A stretch of DNA of 64,000 bases from Adiantum capillus-veneris (GCA_014529385.2 CM043958.1:145381234-145445233); one strand, 5' to 3'. Shown: positions 11,897 through 22,760, counted from the first letter of the stretch. Made by a program: numbers and translations. Notes: generated by a model not told the origin, from the letters alone.

Positions 11897-12388
11897 TCAA
11901 CTCGGCTTGTGCCTTAGCTGCCTTTTTTTATGGATGATACGTAGCTCCTCTTCGCTTAAAGGATCATAATATCTTTTAAATTTTCTACCATTGAGGAATC
12001 CAATGGTTTCAACTCCATCAAGAGTCTCCACACGAATGGTTCCTTGTGGGGTGATTTCACATACTCTATATGGTCCTTTTCCCACATATTTCAACTTTTT
12101 CTTCTCATTACGCACTCCATACATAAGGACTTTATCATCAACATTGATATCTTTGTCCTTTAGATGACGGTCAAACCAATTCTTCCTCCTATCTTTCTCC
12201 ACAAGTGCATTTTTTACAGCCAATTGTCTTTCTTCATCTAGCCTCTCAAGGATATATAAACGCTCAACTAAAGGGTTATTGTCCCAACCTTCTTGTGAAG
12301 CTACACGTAGACTAGGAATTACAAACTCCCATGGCATAACTGCTTCTTGGCCATATACCATTTTTAATGGTGTACAATTAATAGCCAC
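11897..12388 (-). pseudogene. Gypsy M integrase, C-terminal part
   Basis: This is the C-terminal end of a Ty3/gypsy integrase. It includes the plant-type 'TPLKMVYGQEAVMP' segment after the catalytic core and the 'KGPYRV' region that precedes the C-terminal beta-rich domain ('DGVETIGFLNGRKFKRYY'). It follows the core at 12,437-13,209 on the same strand but is separated from it by a break. The element is therefore not intact as read. Confidence 0.85.
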
Positions 12389-12436
12389 TTTGTAAGAAGT
12401 ACGTTAAGCCCATAGAGCTGATGTTAGCCTCAAATC

Positions 12437-13209
12437 TTAATCTGTGCGATGAGCTTCCACCGTTTTGGTCAAGATAGAAATCAAGGTCTTGTTGGTGCTC
12501 TCAACTTTTTCATTTTCTTGTGAATAATAAGGTGCGGACTTCTGGTGAGCTATCATGAAGTTGGTAGTGAGTTCTTTTATCACTCCATTTACAAAATGAG
12601 TACCATTGTCACTCACAATCTCAAAGGGACAACCAAATCTTGTAATAATGTTCTTAAAGAGAAACTTGGCAGTTGACCTTGCATCAACCTTATGTGTCGC
12701 CCTGTCTTCCGTCCACTTTGTCACATAGTTAGTGGCAACGATAATGTATCGAGATTGAGTGTAAGAACTGCCGGACTAATTGGGCCTACAAAGTCTAAAC
12801 CCCATTTTTCAAATGGTTGAGTCACTTTAACAGGATGTAAGGGCGTCTTATCCTTTTGTTGTGTGATCTTGTAACATTGGCATTCATCACATCCTTTTGC
12901 CAAAAGTGATGCATCCTTAAATAAGGTAGGCCACCAATAGCCTGATTGCAACACCTTTCTAGCAGTTAGTTTCCCTAAGAAATATCCTCCAGCTATACCC
13001 ATGTGGGCTTCTTGCAATATGTATAAATACTCATCCTCACGAGCACAACATCTAAGAATATCATCCTTCCATAGCTTGTAAAGAGTTCCTGCAATGAGAG
13101 AATAAGGTTCATACTCTTTTAACAGTTTTTGGGCTATATCCTTACGAAGCTCTTTGGGTGAAAAACCATTAACTAGGATGTTCACAATCTTCTCACTCCA
13201 TTCAGGCAT
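12437..13209 (-). pseudogene. Gypsy M integrase zinc finger and catalytic core
   Basis: Two adjacent minus-strand frames cover this piece. The upstream frame (12,721-13,209) has the HHCC region ending in 'CDECQCYK' and the first catalytic Asp in 'GLDFVGPI'. The downstream frame (12,437-12,724) has 'SDNGTHFVN' and 'NEKVESTNK', which carry the second Asp and the Glu of the DDE triad. The frames overlap by only a few bases at 12,721-12,724, indicating a frameshift. Integrase inserts the element's cDNA into the nuclear genome. Confidence 0.9.
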
Positions 13210-13239
13210 AGTCTCGAGTAGAAATAAGGAAGTATTGGG

Positions 13240-13614
13240 CTACTCATCATCGAGTCCAGTACGGGCTTCACCATTGGGTATGCGAGACAAATGATCCACC
13301 ATGACATATCTTTTGCCAGGTCTCACCGCAACGGTAAAATCAAACTCAAGGAGAATTAACAACCATCCTGTAATTCTTCCCGTGGAACAAGATTTATTTA
13401 CTAGATACAACAAGGCTTGATGATCAACATAGAAAACAAACTTGTTGGCAAGAAGGTAGTAGCAAAATTTCTTCACTGCATAAATCATAGCTAAACCTTC
13501 CCGCTCTGTAGTAGTGTAGTTTCTCTCAGCATCATTCAATTGACAACTTGCAAAGCGAATGGGGTAGTCTAGTTTATGTTCTTCTGGTTGAGCTAGAACA
13601 CACCCAATAGCCAA
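13240..13614 (-). pseudogene. Gypsy M RNase H
   Basis: This is the RNase H region of a Ty3/gypsy pol. It shows 'YPIRFASCQLNDAERNY', then 'TEREGLAMIYAVKKF' and 'FYVDHQALLYLVN', and ends in the typical 'DHLSRIP' tail. It lies between RT and integrase in the expected gypsy order (RT-RH-INT). A stop separates it from the integrase frame, so it cannot be translated as one polyprotein. Confidence 0.9.
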
Positions 13615-13727
13615 TTTCGATGCATCAAAAAATTACATTCAAATCAAGCACTCATAGAATGAGAGCGCTTGTCAAGGTCTTTTCCAATGACTCATAAGCA
13701 TGGTCATACTCCGCGGTCCACTGAAAC

Positions 13728-14354
13728 TCAATAAGGAGCTTGTATGGCAAAGTTTAAAATAAACCGCCGATAATAACCAACATGGCCCATGAACCTTTGA
13801 ACTGCTTTATAGTTTGTAGGTGGTGGCAATTCAGCAATGGATTTAATTTTTCCCTCATCTATGGAAATCTTATTTTTGAACACTATATGCCCTAAAATGA
13901 CTCCATGTTTAACCCAAAATTGGAATTTTAAAGGGTTTAAGGAGATGCGATACGATTTGCACTTCTCAAACACTTTTCGTAAGCATGATAGATGTTCCTT
14001 TCAAGAGAAATAAACACAAAGATCATCTAAGAAAGCTTTGCAAAACTCCCTCAAATGTTCTCTAGTGTTTATTAATCTTTGAAAGGTATCAGGGGCATTG
14101 GTTAAGCCAAAAGCCATAACACAAAATGCGAACACTCCAAATTCGATTTGGTCCTCTAGCACAATTGTGATTTGATTGTAGCCAGAGTACCCATCTAAAA
14201 AGCTATAAGCTTCCTTTCTTGCAACTCTTTCAAGCACGTGTTCTGAATATGGCAAGGGGTAAGAGTCCCTCCTAGTAGCGGCATTGACCTTCTTGAGATC
14301 CGCGCACACTCTAAGTTTCCCGTTATTTTTCGGCACATTCACTATTGTAGACAC
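13728..14354 (-). pseudogene. Gypsy M reverse transcriptase
   Basis: Two frames (14,001-14,354 and 13,728-13,973) hold the RT palm. They include 'GKLRVCADLKKVNAAT', 'SFLDGYSGYNQI', 'FGLTNAPDTFQRL' and the catalytic 'FLDDLCVYFS' (FxDD form). The RT connection follows ('GVILGHIVF', 'VQRFMGHVGYYRRFI'). A frameshift or stop splits the two frames. The upstream start of the RT domain continues to 14,721, where the 17.57-kb element interrupts it. Confidence 0.92.
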
Positions 14355-14721
14355 TCATTTTGAGTGCTCAATAGGGTATATGAATCCGCATTTCACAATC
14401 TTTTCAATCTCTTCTTGAACAATCTTTGCATACTTAGGATTCATTGGGTAGGGTCATTGCTGAACTAGTTTAGCCATGCTATTCATGGGGATTGTGTGTT
14501 GCACCACGAAAGGTGGAACACCTTTCATATCATGATATGCCGAAGAAAATATATCCCTGAATTCCTTGAGAAGTTCTTTAAGTACATACTCTTAGTCTCT
14601 GTCAGATCTTGGGCAATGAAAATAGGTTTGGACTTCTGACTTGGGTTTGCTAAATCTATTTCCTTAGCTATTGATGGACCATCATAGTCTCCATTTCTTC
14701 CATCAATAGTTTTCTTTGATA
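14355..14721 (-). mobile_element. Gypsy M, start of RT region cut by insertion
   Basis: This segment is collinear with 63,596-63,921, an independent copy of the same gypsy family. Shared phrases include AACAATCTTTGCATACTTAG and ATTCATTGGGTAGG. Homology stops at 14,721 and resumes at 32,292, which defines the insertion point of the large element. Confidence 0.85.
14714..14721. repeat. Left target-site duplication of 17.57-kb element
   Basis: CTTTGATA here pairs with CTTTGTATA at 32,292-32,300, a difference of one base (one indel). The empty-site copy at 63,922 reads CTTTGGTGTAC. An 8-9-bp duplication is typical of Mutator, hAT and some other DDE superfamilies. Confidence 0.7.
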
Positions 14722-14753
14722 CGTTAGGAAAAATATGAACCCCAAAAGGGCCC
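14722..14753. repeat. Left terminal inverted repeat
   Basis: This repeat is the partner of 32,260-32,291. The core is TTAGGAAAAATATGAACC followed by CCAAAAGGGCC. The outermost two bases differ (CG here, GC in the reverse complement of the right end). Confidence 0.85.
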
Positions 14754-14901
14754 TTTAGCTTAAGGGGTGATTAAGCATGGACCACCAGTAGGAAGAGGGT
14801 GGTGGCCACAGCTATACCCTCTCAAAAGGTAGGATAGTAGGGGGCATGGGGGCCTAGTTGTTCCCCTCATTATAGCTTTCTCCCCTAGAAAGAGAGAGAA
14901 G

Positions 14902-14903
14902 GG

Positions 14904-14935
<32 letters not shown>
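14902..14935. repeat. Poly-G tract at CACTA insertion site
   Basis: An almost pure G run of about 30 bases stops exactly at the CACTA terminus (14,936) and resumes as eight G after the other terminus (23,310-23,317). The CACTA element therefore landed in a homopolymer, so its 3-bp duplication (GGG) cannot be told apart from the tract itself. Confidence 0.9.
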
Positions 14936-14938
<3 letters not shown>

Positions 14939-15100
14939 TACAACAAAAAATGGGGTTATCGACGTATATAGCGATGCTTAACGTCGCTATGCGCATCGAT
15001 ATATGCGTCCCTGTGAAACTGTCGCAAAGAGCGTCGATATACGCGTGGAAAGGCTTTATTAGCGACGCGGCTAGCGACGCGTATATCGACGATCATAACA
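14936..15100. repeat. CACTA left end: TIR and subterminal repeats
   Basis: After CACTACAACA come repeated short words: ATCGACGTATATAGCGA, GCATCGATATATGCGT, GCGTCGATATACGCGTGG, TAGCGACGCG and TATATCGACG. They appear in both orientations. These are the probable binding sites for the element's own regulatory and transposition protein. Confidence 0.8.
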
Positions 15101-15114
15101 GTAAAAAAAAAAAT

Positions 15115-15201
15115 CTTGGGCAGAGGGCAGGTAGCCTGGCCTATGCCCAATGAAAAGATAGACACACTCACCATAGCCAGACTTCCTGCCCTCTGCCCAA
15201 G
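15115..15201. repeat. Foldback with 17-bp perfect arms
   Basis: Arms at 15,115-15,131 (CTTGGGCAGAGGGCAGG) and 15,185-15,201 are perfect reverse complements. Inside the loop, CCTGGCCTATG and CATAGCCAG extend the pairing with a bulge. The foldback lies just inside the CACTA left end. Confidence 0.85.
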
Positions 15202-15351
15202 AAAGCAAGCAGCACCAAAATCAACCGTGCTCCCGCAAAAATTTTGGCAAAGTTCCCTTCGTTTTTACATAAACTTTTCAAAAAACATATATATCATGTA
15301 TACGCCTCCTACATGCTATCCATGTAGGATCTCACATGAGATTTAAGGCCA

Positions 15352-15690
15352 ATGACCATAACGAACCATAACCATAACTTAAAAGCATAACCATAACGAA
15401 CCATAACCATAACTTAAAAGTATAACCATAACGAACCATAACCATAACGAACCATAACCATAACTTAAAACCATAACCGACCAATATAACCACTTTCATC
15501 ATAACCAGAAACAAAATTAACAATAACCATAAGCATAACCAGAAGGTTAAACATAACCATAAACAAAACCTGAACCATAACTATGTCTATACAAGAATAG
15601 GAGAAATAACCATGTCTATACAATGACAATGACAATAACCATAACCATAAGGAAAACAATAACTATCTGAACAATAATCATAACCATATA
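15352..15690. repeat. Degenerate (AACCAT)n hexamer array
   Basis: There is repeated CCATAA / AACCATAACC with interspersed ACTTAAAA spacers. It resembles but does not match the plant telomere repeat (CCCTAAA). It is non-coding and lies within the CACTA. Confidence 0.85.
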
Positions 15691-16077
15691 TATATGTCTA
15701 TACAAAAGGAGACACAGAAGCGTGTCTGTGTCTCACAAAGCATATATATGAAATCCGGGCCACTGATGACTAGGCGTCACAACCTGCACATAGGACAACT
15801 CACAAAATTAGTATTCACATATACTTAATTAAATCAACTCACACATATTAACGTCTCACCTCAAGCGATCAGCGAGACTGTAAGCCCGCCCAGTCTGCAG
15901 GCTCTCCTGAAGAATCAAGATCATTCAATACTTCATAGATACCTCTGCGATATCCATCTGACTCCTCCTGACGTGTTGGGGCTCGATGCATCGCAAGATT
16001 CTGCATTTATACAAACATCAAAGTAATAAGAATACATGATTCATCGCGTTTTAAAAAACGCCATAGTTAAGATTGGA
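15691..16077. other. CACTA internal non-coding stretch
   Basis: This stretch follows the hexamer array and precedes the Transposase_24-like frame. There is no convincing reading frame or repeat. It may include the 3' part of that gene on the minus strand. Confidence 0.4.
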
Positions 16078-16760
16078 TTAGAAACTCACAAACTCATAGC
16101 GAAAGGTGTCAAAGCCTCTGCTGCCAAGATGAGATGTCCCCCTGGTCATCTGTCGTATCTGCGCAGCCTCACGCTGCTGTCTGAACCGCGTGGCCACAGT
16201 CCGCTCATCCTCCCTGATATGAAGCAACGTCTCGTGTGGGATGCCCGAAGGCTTCTACGAGTCGGTCCTGAAAGCCTTCCGAGCTGCATCTCGTCGATGT
16301 TTCATGGTGTCCTGTGCAACACCCTTGATCCAGCTCCTCGGAACAACGTCAGAACCTAGAGTGGTACTCTCTCAGGATGGTCTTCACTATGTAAGTGACT
16401 TTGTCCTTTTCTTGCTGATCCCAAGATGTCAGAATGCTGGTCGAAAACTATAGCTCCGCGAGTTGGCGAATCCGCTGTCTCATCTCAGTCCCGACTCTAT
16501 CCATGTCAACAGAACCATCTGGCCGTACAGTATAGAGCTTGGAGGCACTAGGATCGTGTGCCCCCCAAGGTGTCCGAGGTGTGCCAAGTGGTGTGTAGAG
16601 AGGTGTGCCTGGGTACGACGGGGGTCGTGAGCGAGGAGGGGTTGAAGCATCTGTGGACCCTCCTCCACAGCAACCACCACCTCCATCTGACGATCGCCGA
16701 GATCGGTGAGTACGCCTGTGCTACGGAGATGAGGATGTACCCGCCTCTGCCCCACCCCTA
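16078..16760 (-). pseudogene. CACTA second gene, Transposase_24-like
   Basis: On the minus strand, from about 16,357 down to 16,078, one frame reads through 'AQDTMKHRRDAARKAFR', then 'HIREDERTVATRFRQQR' and 'RGTSHLGSRGFDTFRYEF'. This is the organisation of the plant Ptta/En/Spm (Transposase_24) domain found in the second protein of CACTA elements: a basic helix, a variable part, then an S/T-G-S-F motif. An in-frame TAG near 16,240 breaks it. Further N-terminal sequence ('LYTVRPDGSVDMDRV') lies in another frame to about 16,560. The protein would bind subterminal repeats or assist transposition. Introns could explain some frame changes, but the stop cannot be ignored. Confidence 0.65.
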
Positions 16761-17299
16761 GGTGTTGAAGCAGCCCTGATGGGAGAAGCAGGCGTCGTAC
16801 CCATAGGCGTCCCCCCCCCCCCCCCCCATAGGTGTCCCCCCCCTAGGCGTCGGACCCTCGGGTGTGAAGCCCAGAGGCGTAGTACCCGTGTCTCTGGCTA
16901 CCTAGTACTGAGAAGCCTCTGCCATCTGAGTAGGCGTCATCCGTGTAATGAATGCCATGAATGCATCTGCACTCATAGAAGCGGGATCTGGAAACTGGTC
17001 TGTCATACTAAAGTCCTGCACAAAGAAAGTAAAATAAAGCGTCAGAACACAGTTGTTTAAATTAACTTTAAGCTTAATTTTAAATCAACATCTTCACACA
17101 AACACTTAAAGGCCTAGGCCTCGACGAGTGAGGCATCATCGATAAGATCTTGCACCGTTTCATCGTCTATCTCTAATTGCAAACATAACTCTGCCCCAAC
17201 TCGTTCTGGCAGATTGTCTTCATCCATTGCATCTTCATCTACAAGTATCAATTCTGGATCGTCTGCATCATCCCTCATATATCTGTCAGCTTCCTATGC

Positions 17300-18140
17300 C
17301 ATACCTTCGTCCATCTCATCTAATGTCACAGTAGTATGGACGTCGTCTGACTGACTTTCCTCCAGGAGATCTTGCCCTTCAAATACTTGTTTATTTCTTG
17401 GAGCAACCTGAACCACAAACCACCACTGTCGCTCTCAAGGGTCCGGTACAAAGACCACTTGCTCGCAATGTTCGGGGAAAGAAAATGTGTCGCTCGCATC
17501 TGTCTAAACCTTTGTAGAATCTATTTACACAAGTTTGTTTCCATCTCTGCATATCATTGCATTGCGACCAGAAGTAATCACCTTGAACCACTTCACATCC
17601 AACAAAAACATCTCAAACCGCCTGAAGCTTACGTCCAGGATATCTGACACCATACCACAGTAATCTAGGTTGCTAGTGCTCTCATTCGTGTCTCTGGCAC
17701 TAGCCCTGCTCTTTTGCATGAAACTAACCATTACCCCATTGTCAAACGTGTTTCTTATGCTGTCAATTTGTTGTGTTCTGAAATGCTTTCCATGCGACCA
17801 CAGAGCCATGTATGTATGATACACATCCAATAGCCAGCTCTTCCTCTTCTAGAGATATGGGTTCTCCGATCTATCGAGCTGATCTCACTGTCTTGTCCAA
17901 CCATGCCATTGTAGGGAATTCAGGTAGAGGAGCGAGATAGTCTGGCACGGGTAAACCTCTAGTCGTTTGGCTTCGCCTGAAATCCTGTCGCTCCCTATTG
18001 CGTCTCTCTTTCTCTTCTTCGTACCTTTCAAGCCATTTTTGCATCGGTGCTGAATTTAGTATATAGAACTTCATGATCTTTTCTCGCATGGCGTTGTTCA
18101 TTTTCTTTGGCACCCCTTGCCCTTGCGGCTCCTCTCCCAC
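17300..18140 (-). pseudogene. TNP2 transposase C-terminal part (DUF4216-like)
   Basis: The frame at 17,525-17,830 carries 'FDNGVMVSFMQKSRASARD', 'LDYCGMVSDILDVSFRRFEMFLLDVKWF'. This matches the DUF4216 layout that follows DUF4218 in plant CACTA transposases. The frame at 17,871-18,140 ('MREKIMKFYILNSAPMQKWLERYEEE', basic and charged) is the usual linker between the two. The end of the domain (about 17,391-17,520) is in a shifted frame with 'EQVVFVPDP' followed by 'GGLWFRL'. The gene is broken at several points. Confidence 0.75.
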
Positions 18141-18179
18141 CAGTCTTGCATCCTCCTCATCGCTCCACAGTCAAGGCAT

Positions 18180-18662
18180 TTATGGGTCAGAAACGGGTAG
18201 AAATTCAGTCGTCAATACAAGAGACTCTTGCACCAGCCATCCTTCTGCCATGCTCCCCTCTGGACGCGCTTTTTGGTGAAAAAAACCCTTAAGTGTTTTC
18301 ATGAACCGCTCTAGAAAGAACATCCAACGGCTGTGGACTGTACCTGCCACTGCAACCTCATCTACTACATGGACGAGCAAGTGCATTTGGATAGTTAGAC
18401 AGCTCGTGGGTAGATACTTCTCAATCATGCAAACTGCCTCAATGGAGTTAGCCCTTGCGACTGCAATAGATTCCTCATGTATCTCCTTGGAAGAGATCCA
18501 CCGCACTAGCTCTGAAATCTTGTATATGCAGGTCCGCACTTCCTCCGTTAAACACCCCTTGATCGCAATTGGAAGAATGAATTGCAAGAACTTATGCCAG
18601 TCGTGCGATTTCAGTCTTGACAGTTGATTGTCACGGGTGAATGTTGTCTTGAGACATCGCAT
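18180..18662 (-). pseudogene. TNP2 transposase, DUF4218 domain
   Basis: The frame of 160 codons contains 'LKSHDWHKFLQFILPIAIKG', 'IYKISELVRWISSKEI', 'EAVCMIEKYLPTSCLTIQMHLLVHVV' and 'HSRWMFFLERFMKTLKG'. These are the successive conserved blocks of DUF4218, which lies directly downstream of the catalytic tnp2 domain in plant CACTA transposases. It is read on the minus strand, in the same order as the other blocks. It connects upstream to the catalytic part at 18,726-19,599 through a gap that may be an intron. Confidence 0.85.
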
Positions 18663-18725
18663 ATATCATGTTGGCGTCCTGAACTCTGAAATCACCCTTT
18701 TAACTTGTCGCTCTTCGTTTTTTAG

Positions 18726-19599
18726 CTATACCCATGGCGCTCTTGGAAGTTTTATTTGGCCAGCTGCATTGGTGAAAGGCCACAGCTCTGGCATCTTTCC
18801 AACTGACTGCAAACCATCTCGTGAAGCTCGATTGTCTTTCATTCCCATGATTGTCTTCCAGAGGAGCTCTCCCACATTCTTGAATATATGCATTGGATCC
18901 AGCAAATGGTTAATTAGTAGATCACCCCAGTACGGCAACGTATGGAGAATGGACAAACGTTTCATTCCTGGAACAGGTTGCCCCTCATGTTGCTCCCATC
19001 GGCGACACCACTCTTGTATATGCATAGGACGACATTCGATGCGACCAAGCTGACCTTCGCACAAGTGATGGCCATTTGGAAGATAACGGTGGTGGCCTTG
19101 ATAAATTGTCTTTCGAAGAGAGGCAGAATAGCGCACATCCAAGGAATGCCCGCAAATTGGACATGCATTGTATCCCGAAGTTGTTAGCCCTGCATATATT
19201 AAAGCATGAATCAGGCCAAGGCAAAGTGCTTGGGAATAGCAAGAATTTTGTAAATCAAGAACCATTACCAGAAGCTTCTCCGTATCCTGGCCAATCATGC
19301 ATAGTCCACATAAGAAGTCCATGGATCCTTGCATGATGTTGTCCTAGTGGTTCAACCGCATCTGCTATGTCGATCCCATGCCATAACTCCTGAAGCTCGT
19401 CAACTAGTGGAGCTAGATAAACATCCATGTTTTTTGCCTTGAACTTACCAGGTACAATCAAGCTTAATATCAAATGACCCTTCTTGATGGCAAGCCACGG
19501 CGGGAGGTTGTAATTGATAAGGCACACAGGCCAAGTGCTCCATGACGAGCTTCTCAAGCCAAATGGATTGACTCCATCCATTGCCATGCCCAAACGCAA
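18726..19599 (-). pseudogene. TNP2 transposase catalytic (Transposase_21) part
   Basis: Two frames make up this piece. The N-terminal one (19,255-19,599) has 'GMAMDGVNPFGLRSSSWSTWP' and 'IDIADAVEP', then 'LLMWTMHDWPGYGEASG'. The next (18,726-19,334) has 'YNACPICGHSL', 'KTIYQGHHRYLPNGHHL', 'LPYWGDLLINHLLDPMHIFKNVGELLWKTIM'. These are the hallmark blocks of the tnp2 family, including the D-G-x-N-P-F start and the H-N-L/L-D-x-M-H-I-x-K-N-V block. The transposase cuts and joins CACTA ends. The overlap of two frames shows a frameshift or an intron. Confidence 0.88.
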
Positions 19600-19648
19600 A
19601 TTGTGTGGTTCACTCTTAAAATGTGGCCAGGCATCTGTTTAAGCCACA

Positions 19649-20227
19649 TTAAATTAAAAAGCTCTCCAAGCACGTCACCGTTGCAATCGAAAAATGCCTT
19701 TTATAAATTACGTACCTAAACAAAGCAGTGACGCTTGCATCTGACCACCCGTACACTGACTGAAGATTCAAAAACGCCAGACAAGTACGAAGCGTCGATA
19801 TTTTGGCGCCTTCATAAATTGGTTGACGTGCCAACTTCCTCAACATGTCTTCAGGAGATAGGTGCACAGCTTCTGGTGCTGTTTCATTAGCGTTCTCCTC
19901 GCTTGTCTGGAAGAAGGCATCCAGCATCTCCTCCATGCCGTCGTCTTTTGTCTGTAAGTCCTTTTCTGCTTCCATCCTTGGCTCTATATTGGTCGGACCT
20001 TCACGCATAATCCTTTTTCTCTCTCTCTCAGATGTAGGTGCTATGTCGCGAAAATCAATGCCCGTTCCGTAAGAGTCGTATCGTAGATTCTGTACGGTTT
20101 CTTTAGCAAACTCTCCGTACTTGTGCACATGCTCATTACATATCCTATGCTTGCGCAGGATTTGATACTTGCAGAGCGTGCACGAGCATGCAATCTTTTC
20201 CTCCATGTTAGTTGATGACGTTGCCAT
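19649..20227 (-). pseudogene. TNP2 transposase N-terminal exon
   Basis: There are 192 open codons on the minus strand, starting at an ATG at 20,227. The N-terminus carries a Cys cluster ('CSCTLCKYQILRKHRIC'). The C-terminal half reads 'PIYEGAKISTLRTCLAFLNLQ..YGWSDASVTALF', the block that precedes the catalytic region in tnp2 proteins. An acidic linker ('DDGMEEMLDAFF') joins them. With the downstream pieces this outlines a transposase gene from about 20.2 to 17.3 kb. Confidence 0.75.
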
Positions 20228-20479
20228 CTACAATGATTATGAATGTTGTTTTAATATATATACTCCTCACAATGTAAACTACCTTGCATTCTCAAGTCTT
20301 GCCCAATCTCCGTACACCTCGGTCCAGAGGTGTACGGAGATCAGGACCACCGGGTCAAAATCTTGTCTTTATTGGTCAAATCCTATATGGGTAGACACAT
20401 ACGTGCACTCCTAGGTGTACATGGCAATGCATGTAACGGGCAAAACCCCTTTGCCTCTTTTAGTTCCATAGTTTCTTCA

Positions 20480-22500
20480 ACATCCTACGGCTACCTACGG
20501 CTTGTGTAGTTGACGTTAATTCAAACCCATTGACCTACGGCTTGCCATACACGCTCTTGACATTGCTTTAAGACTACTTAATGAACTACGGATGGTTTCG
20601 GTATGGATAGAAGCCATTTCCAAAGTCCATTTGCGTTTTTTCATAGAAAAACGCAACCGAATTTGACCTACGGCTTGTGTACGTTTCTTCTATCCGTTTG
20701 ACCTACGGCTTGCCATACGCGCTCTTGGCATTGCCTAAAGACTACCTAATCATCTACGGATGGTTTCAGTAGGCATAGAAGCCATTTCCGAAGTCCGTTT
20801 GCGTTTTTTGGTAGAAAAACGCAACCGGATTTGACCTACGGCTTGTGTATTTGGCGTTTCTTCTATCCGTTTGATCTACGGCTTGCCATACGCGCTCTTG
20901 ACATTGCCTAAAGACTTCCTAATCGTCTAGGGATGGTTTCAGAAGGCATAGAAGCCATTTCCGAAGTCCGTTTGCGTTTTTTCGTAGAGAAACCCAACCG
21001 GATTTGACCTACGGCTTGTGTATTTGGCATTTCTTCTATCCGTTTGACCTACGGCTTGCCATACGCGCTCTTGACATTGCCTAAAGACTAACTAATCATC
21101 TACGGATGGTTTTAGTAGGCAAGAATCCATTTCCGAAGTCCGTTTGCATTTTTTCATAGAAAAACGCAATCGGATTTGACCTACGGCTTGTGTAGTTGAC
21201 GTTAATTCAAACCCATTGACCTACGGCTTGCCATACACGCTCTTGACATTGCTTTAAGACTACTTAATGAACTACGGATGGTTTCGGTATGGATAGAAGC
21301 CATTTCCGAAGTCCGTTTGTGTTTTTCCATAGAAAAACTCAACCGGATTTGACCTACGGCTTATGTATTTGGCGTTTCTTCTATTCGTTTGACCTACGGG
21401 TTGCCATACGTGCTCTTGACATTGCCTAAAGACTACCTAATCGTCTACGAATGGTTTCGGAAGGCATAGAAGCCATTTCCGAAGTCCGTTTACATTTTTC
21501 CGAAGAAAAACGCAACCGGATTTGACCTACGGCTTGTGTATTTGGCGTTTCTTCTATCCATTTGACCTATGGCTTGCCATATGTGCTCTTGAAATTTCCT
21601 AAAGACTACCTAATCGTCTACGGATGGTTTCAGAAGGCATAGAAGCCATTTCCGAAGTTCGTTTGCGTTTTTTCGTAGAAAAACGCAACCGGATTTGACC
21701 TACGGCTTGTGTATTTGGTGTTTCTTCTATCCATTTGACCTACGGGTTACCATACGCGCTCTTGACATTGCCTAAAGACTACCTAATCGTCTACGGATGG
21801 TTTCAGAAGGCATAGAAGCCATTTCCGAAGTCCGTTTGCGTTTTTCCATAGAAAAACGCAATCGAATTTGACCTACGACTTGTGTATTTGGCGTTCTTCT
21901 ATCCGTTTGACCTACGGGTTGCCATACCCGCTCTTGACATTGCCTAAAGACTACCTAATCGTCTACGGATGGTTTCAATAGGCATAGAAGCCATTTCTGA
22001 AGTCCGTTTGCGTTTTTTCGTAGAAAAACGTAACCGGATTTGACCTACGGCTTGTGTATTTGGCGTTTCTTCTATCCGTTTGACCTACGGCTTGCCATAC
22101 ACGCTCTTGACATTGCCTAAAGACTATCTAATCATCTATGGATGGTTTCAGAAGGCATAGAATCCATTTCCGAAGTCCGTTTGCGTTTTTCCGTAGAAAA
22201 ACGCAACCGGATTTGACCTACGGCTTGTGTATTTGGCGTTTCTTCTATCCGTTTGACCTACGGCTTGCCATACGTGCTCTTGACATTGCCTAAAGACTAC
22301 TTAATCGTCTACGGATGGTTTCAGTAGGCATAGAAGCCATTTTCGAAGTCCGTTTGCATTTTTTCGTAAAAAAACGCAACCGTATTTGACCTACGGCTTG
22401 TGTATTTGACGTTAATTCAGACCCATTGACCTACAGCTTGCCATACGCGCTACTGACATTTCTTTAAAACTACTTAATGAACTACGGATGGTTTCAGCTA
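20480..22500. repeat. Satellite, about 173-bp unit x 12
   Basis: Units start with GACCTACGGCTTGTGTA at about 20,664, 20,833, 21,006, 21,179, 21,350, 21,524, 21,698, 21,870, 22,042, 22,216 and 22,388. Each unit also has GACCTACGGCTTGCCATAC, CTCTTGACATTGCC and ACGGATGGTTTC. Each also has a potential stem of about 15 bp, TCCGTTTGCGTTTTT against AAAAACGCAACCGGA. A variant unit with GTTGACGTTAATTCA occurs at about 20.5, 21.19 and 22.4 kb, which indicates higher-order structure. It has no coding sense and lies between the transposase and the right end of the CACTA. Confidence 0.95.
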
Positions 22501-22696
22501 GCTGTTTTAGCTGCTTAGTCCACACCCAGCAGTTTAGGATTCCATAATATGTTATTTTGTCATTTTGTTATTCTAACCTAGTATCAGTCTACCACATTGT
22601 AACTTTCTGGTCTCATAGGTCACTTTGGCCTTTTGAAGAGTTAACATAACATTTCATTTCATTTCTTTCTTTAATTTTAATTTTTTATGCAAACCA

Positions 22697-22750
<54 letters not shown>

Positions 22751-22760
22751 GTTTTAATTT
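22495..22760 (+). mobile_element. LINE 3' end with (CT)n tail
   Basis: GTTTAGGATTCCATAATATG, TTGTCATTTTGTTATTC, GGTCTCATAGGTCACTTTGGCC and AACATTTCATTTCATTTC precede a (CT)n tract. The same 3' end, in reverse complement, occurs at 58,549-58,760, 59,463-59,700 and 60,158-60,240, each joined to the same kind of tail. The minus-strand copy at 58.5-59.46 kb still has LINE zinc-finger coding sequence. Only the 3' end was inserted into this CACTA. Confidence 0.7.

Noticed and set aside
14760-14996. Minus-strand frame rich in Pro at the CACTA left border
   Set aside because: It is a translation of the poly-G tract and terminal repeats, crossing the CACTA boundary.
15352-15690. Interstitial telomere
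   Set aside because: The unit is AACCAT-like, not CCCTAAA, with AT-rich spacers.
20480-22500. Regular repeats resembling a CRISPR array
   Set aside because: The units are about 173 bp in direct contact with no short unique spacers, and the sequence is a plant transposon satellite.
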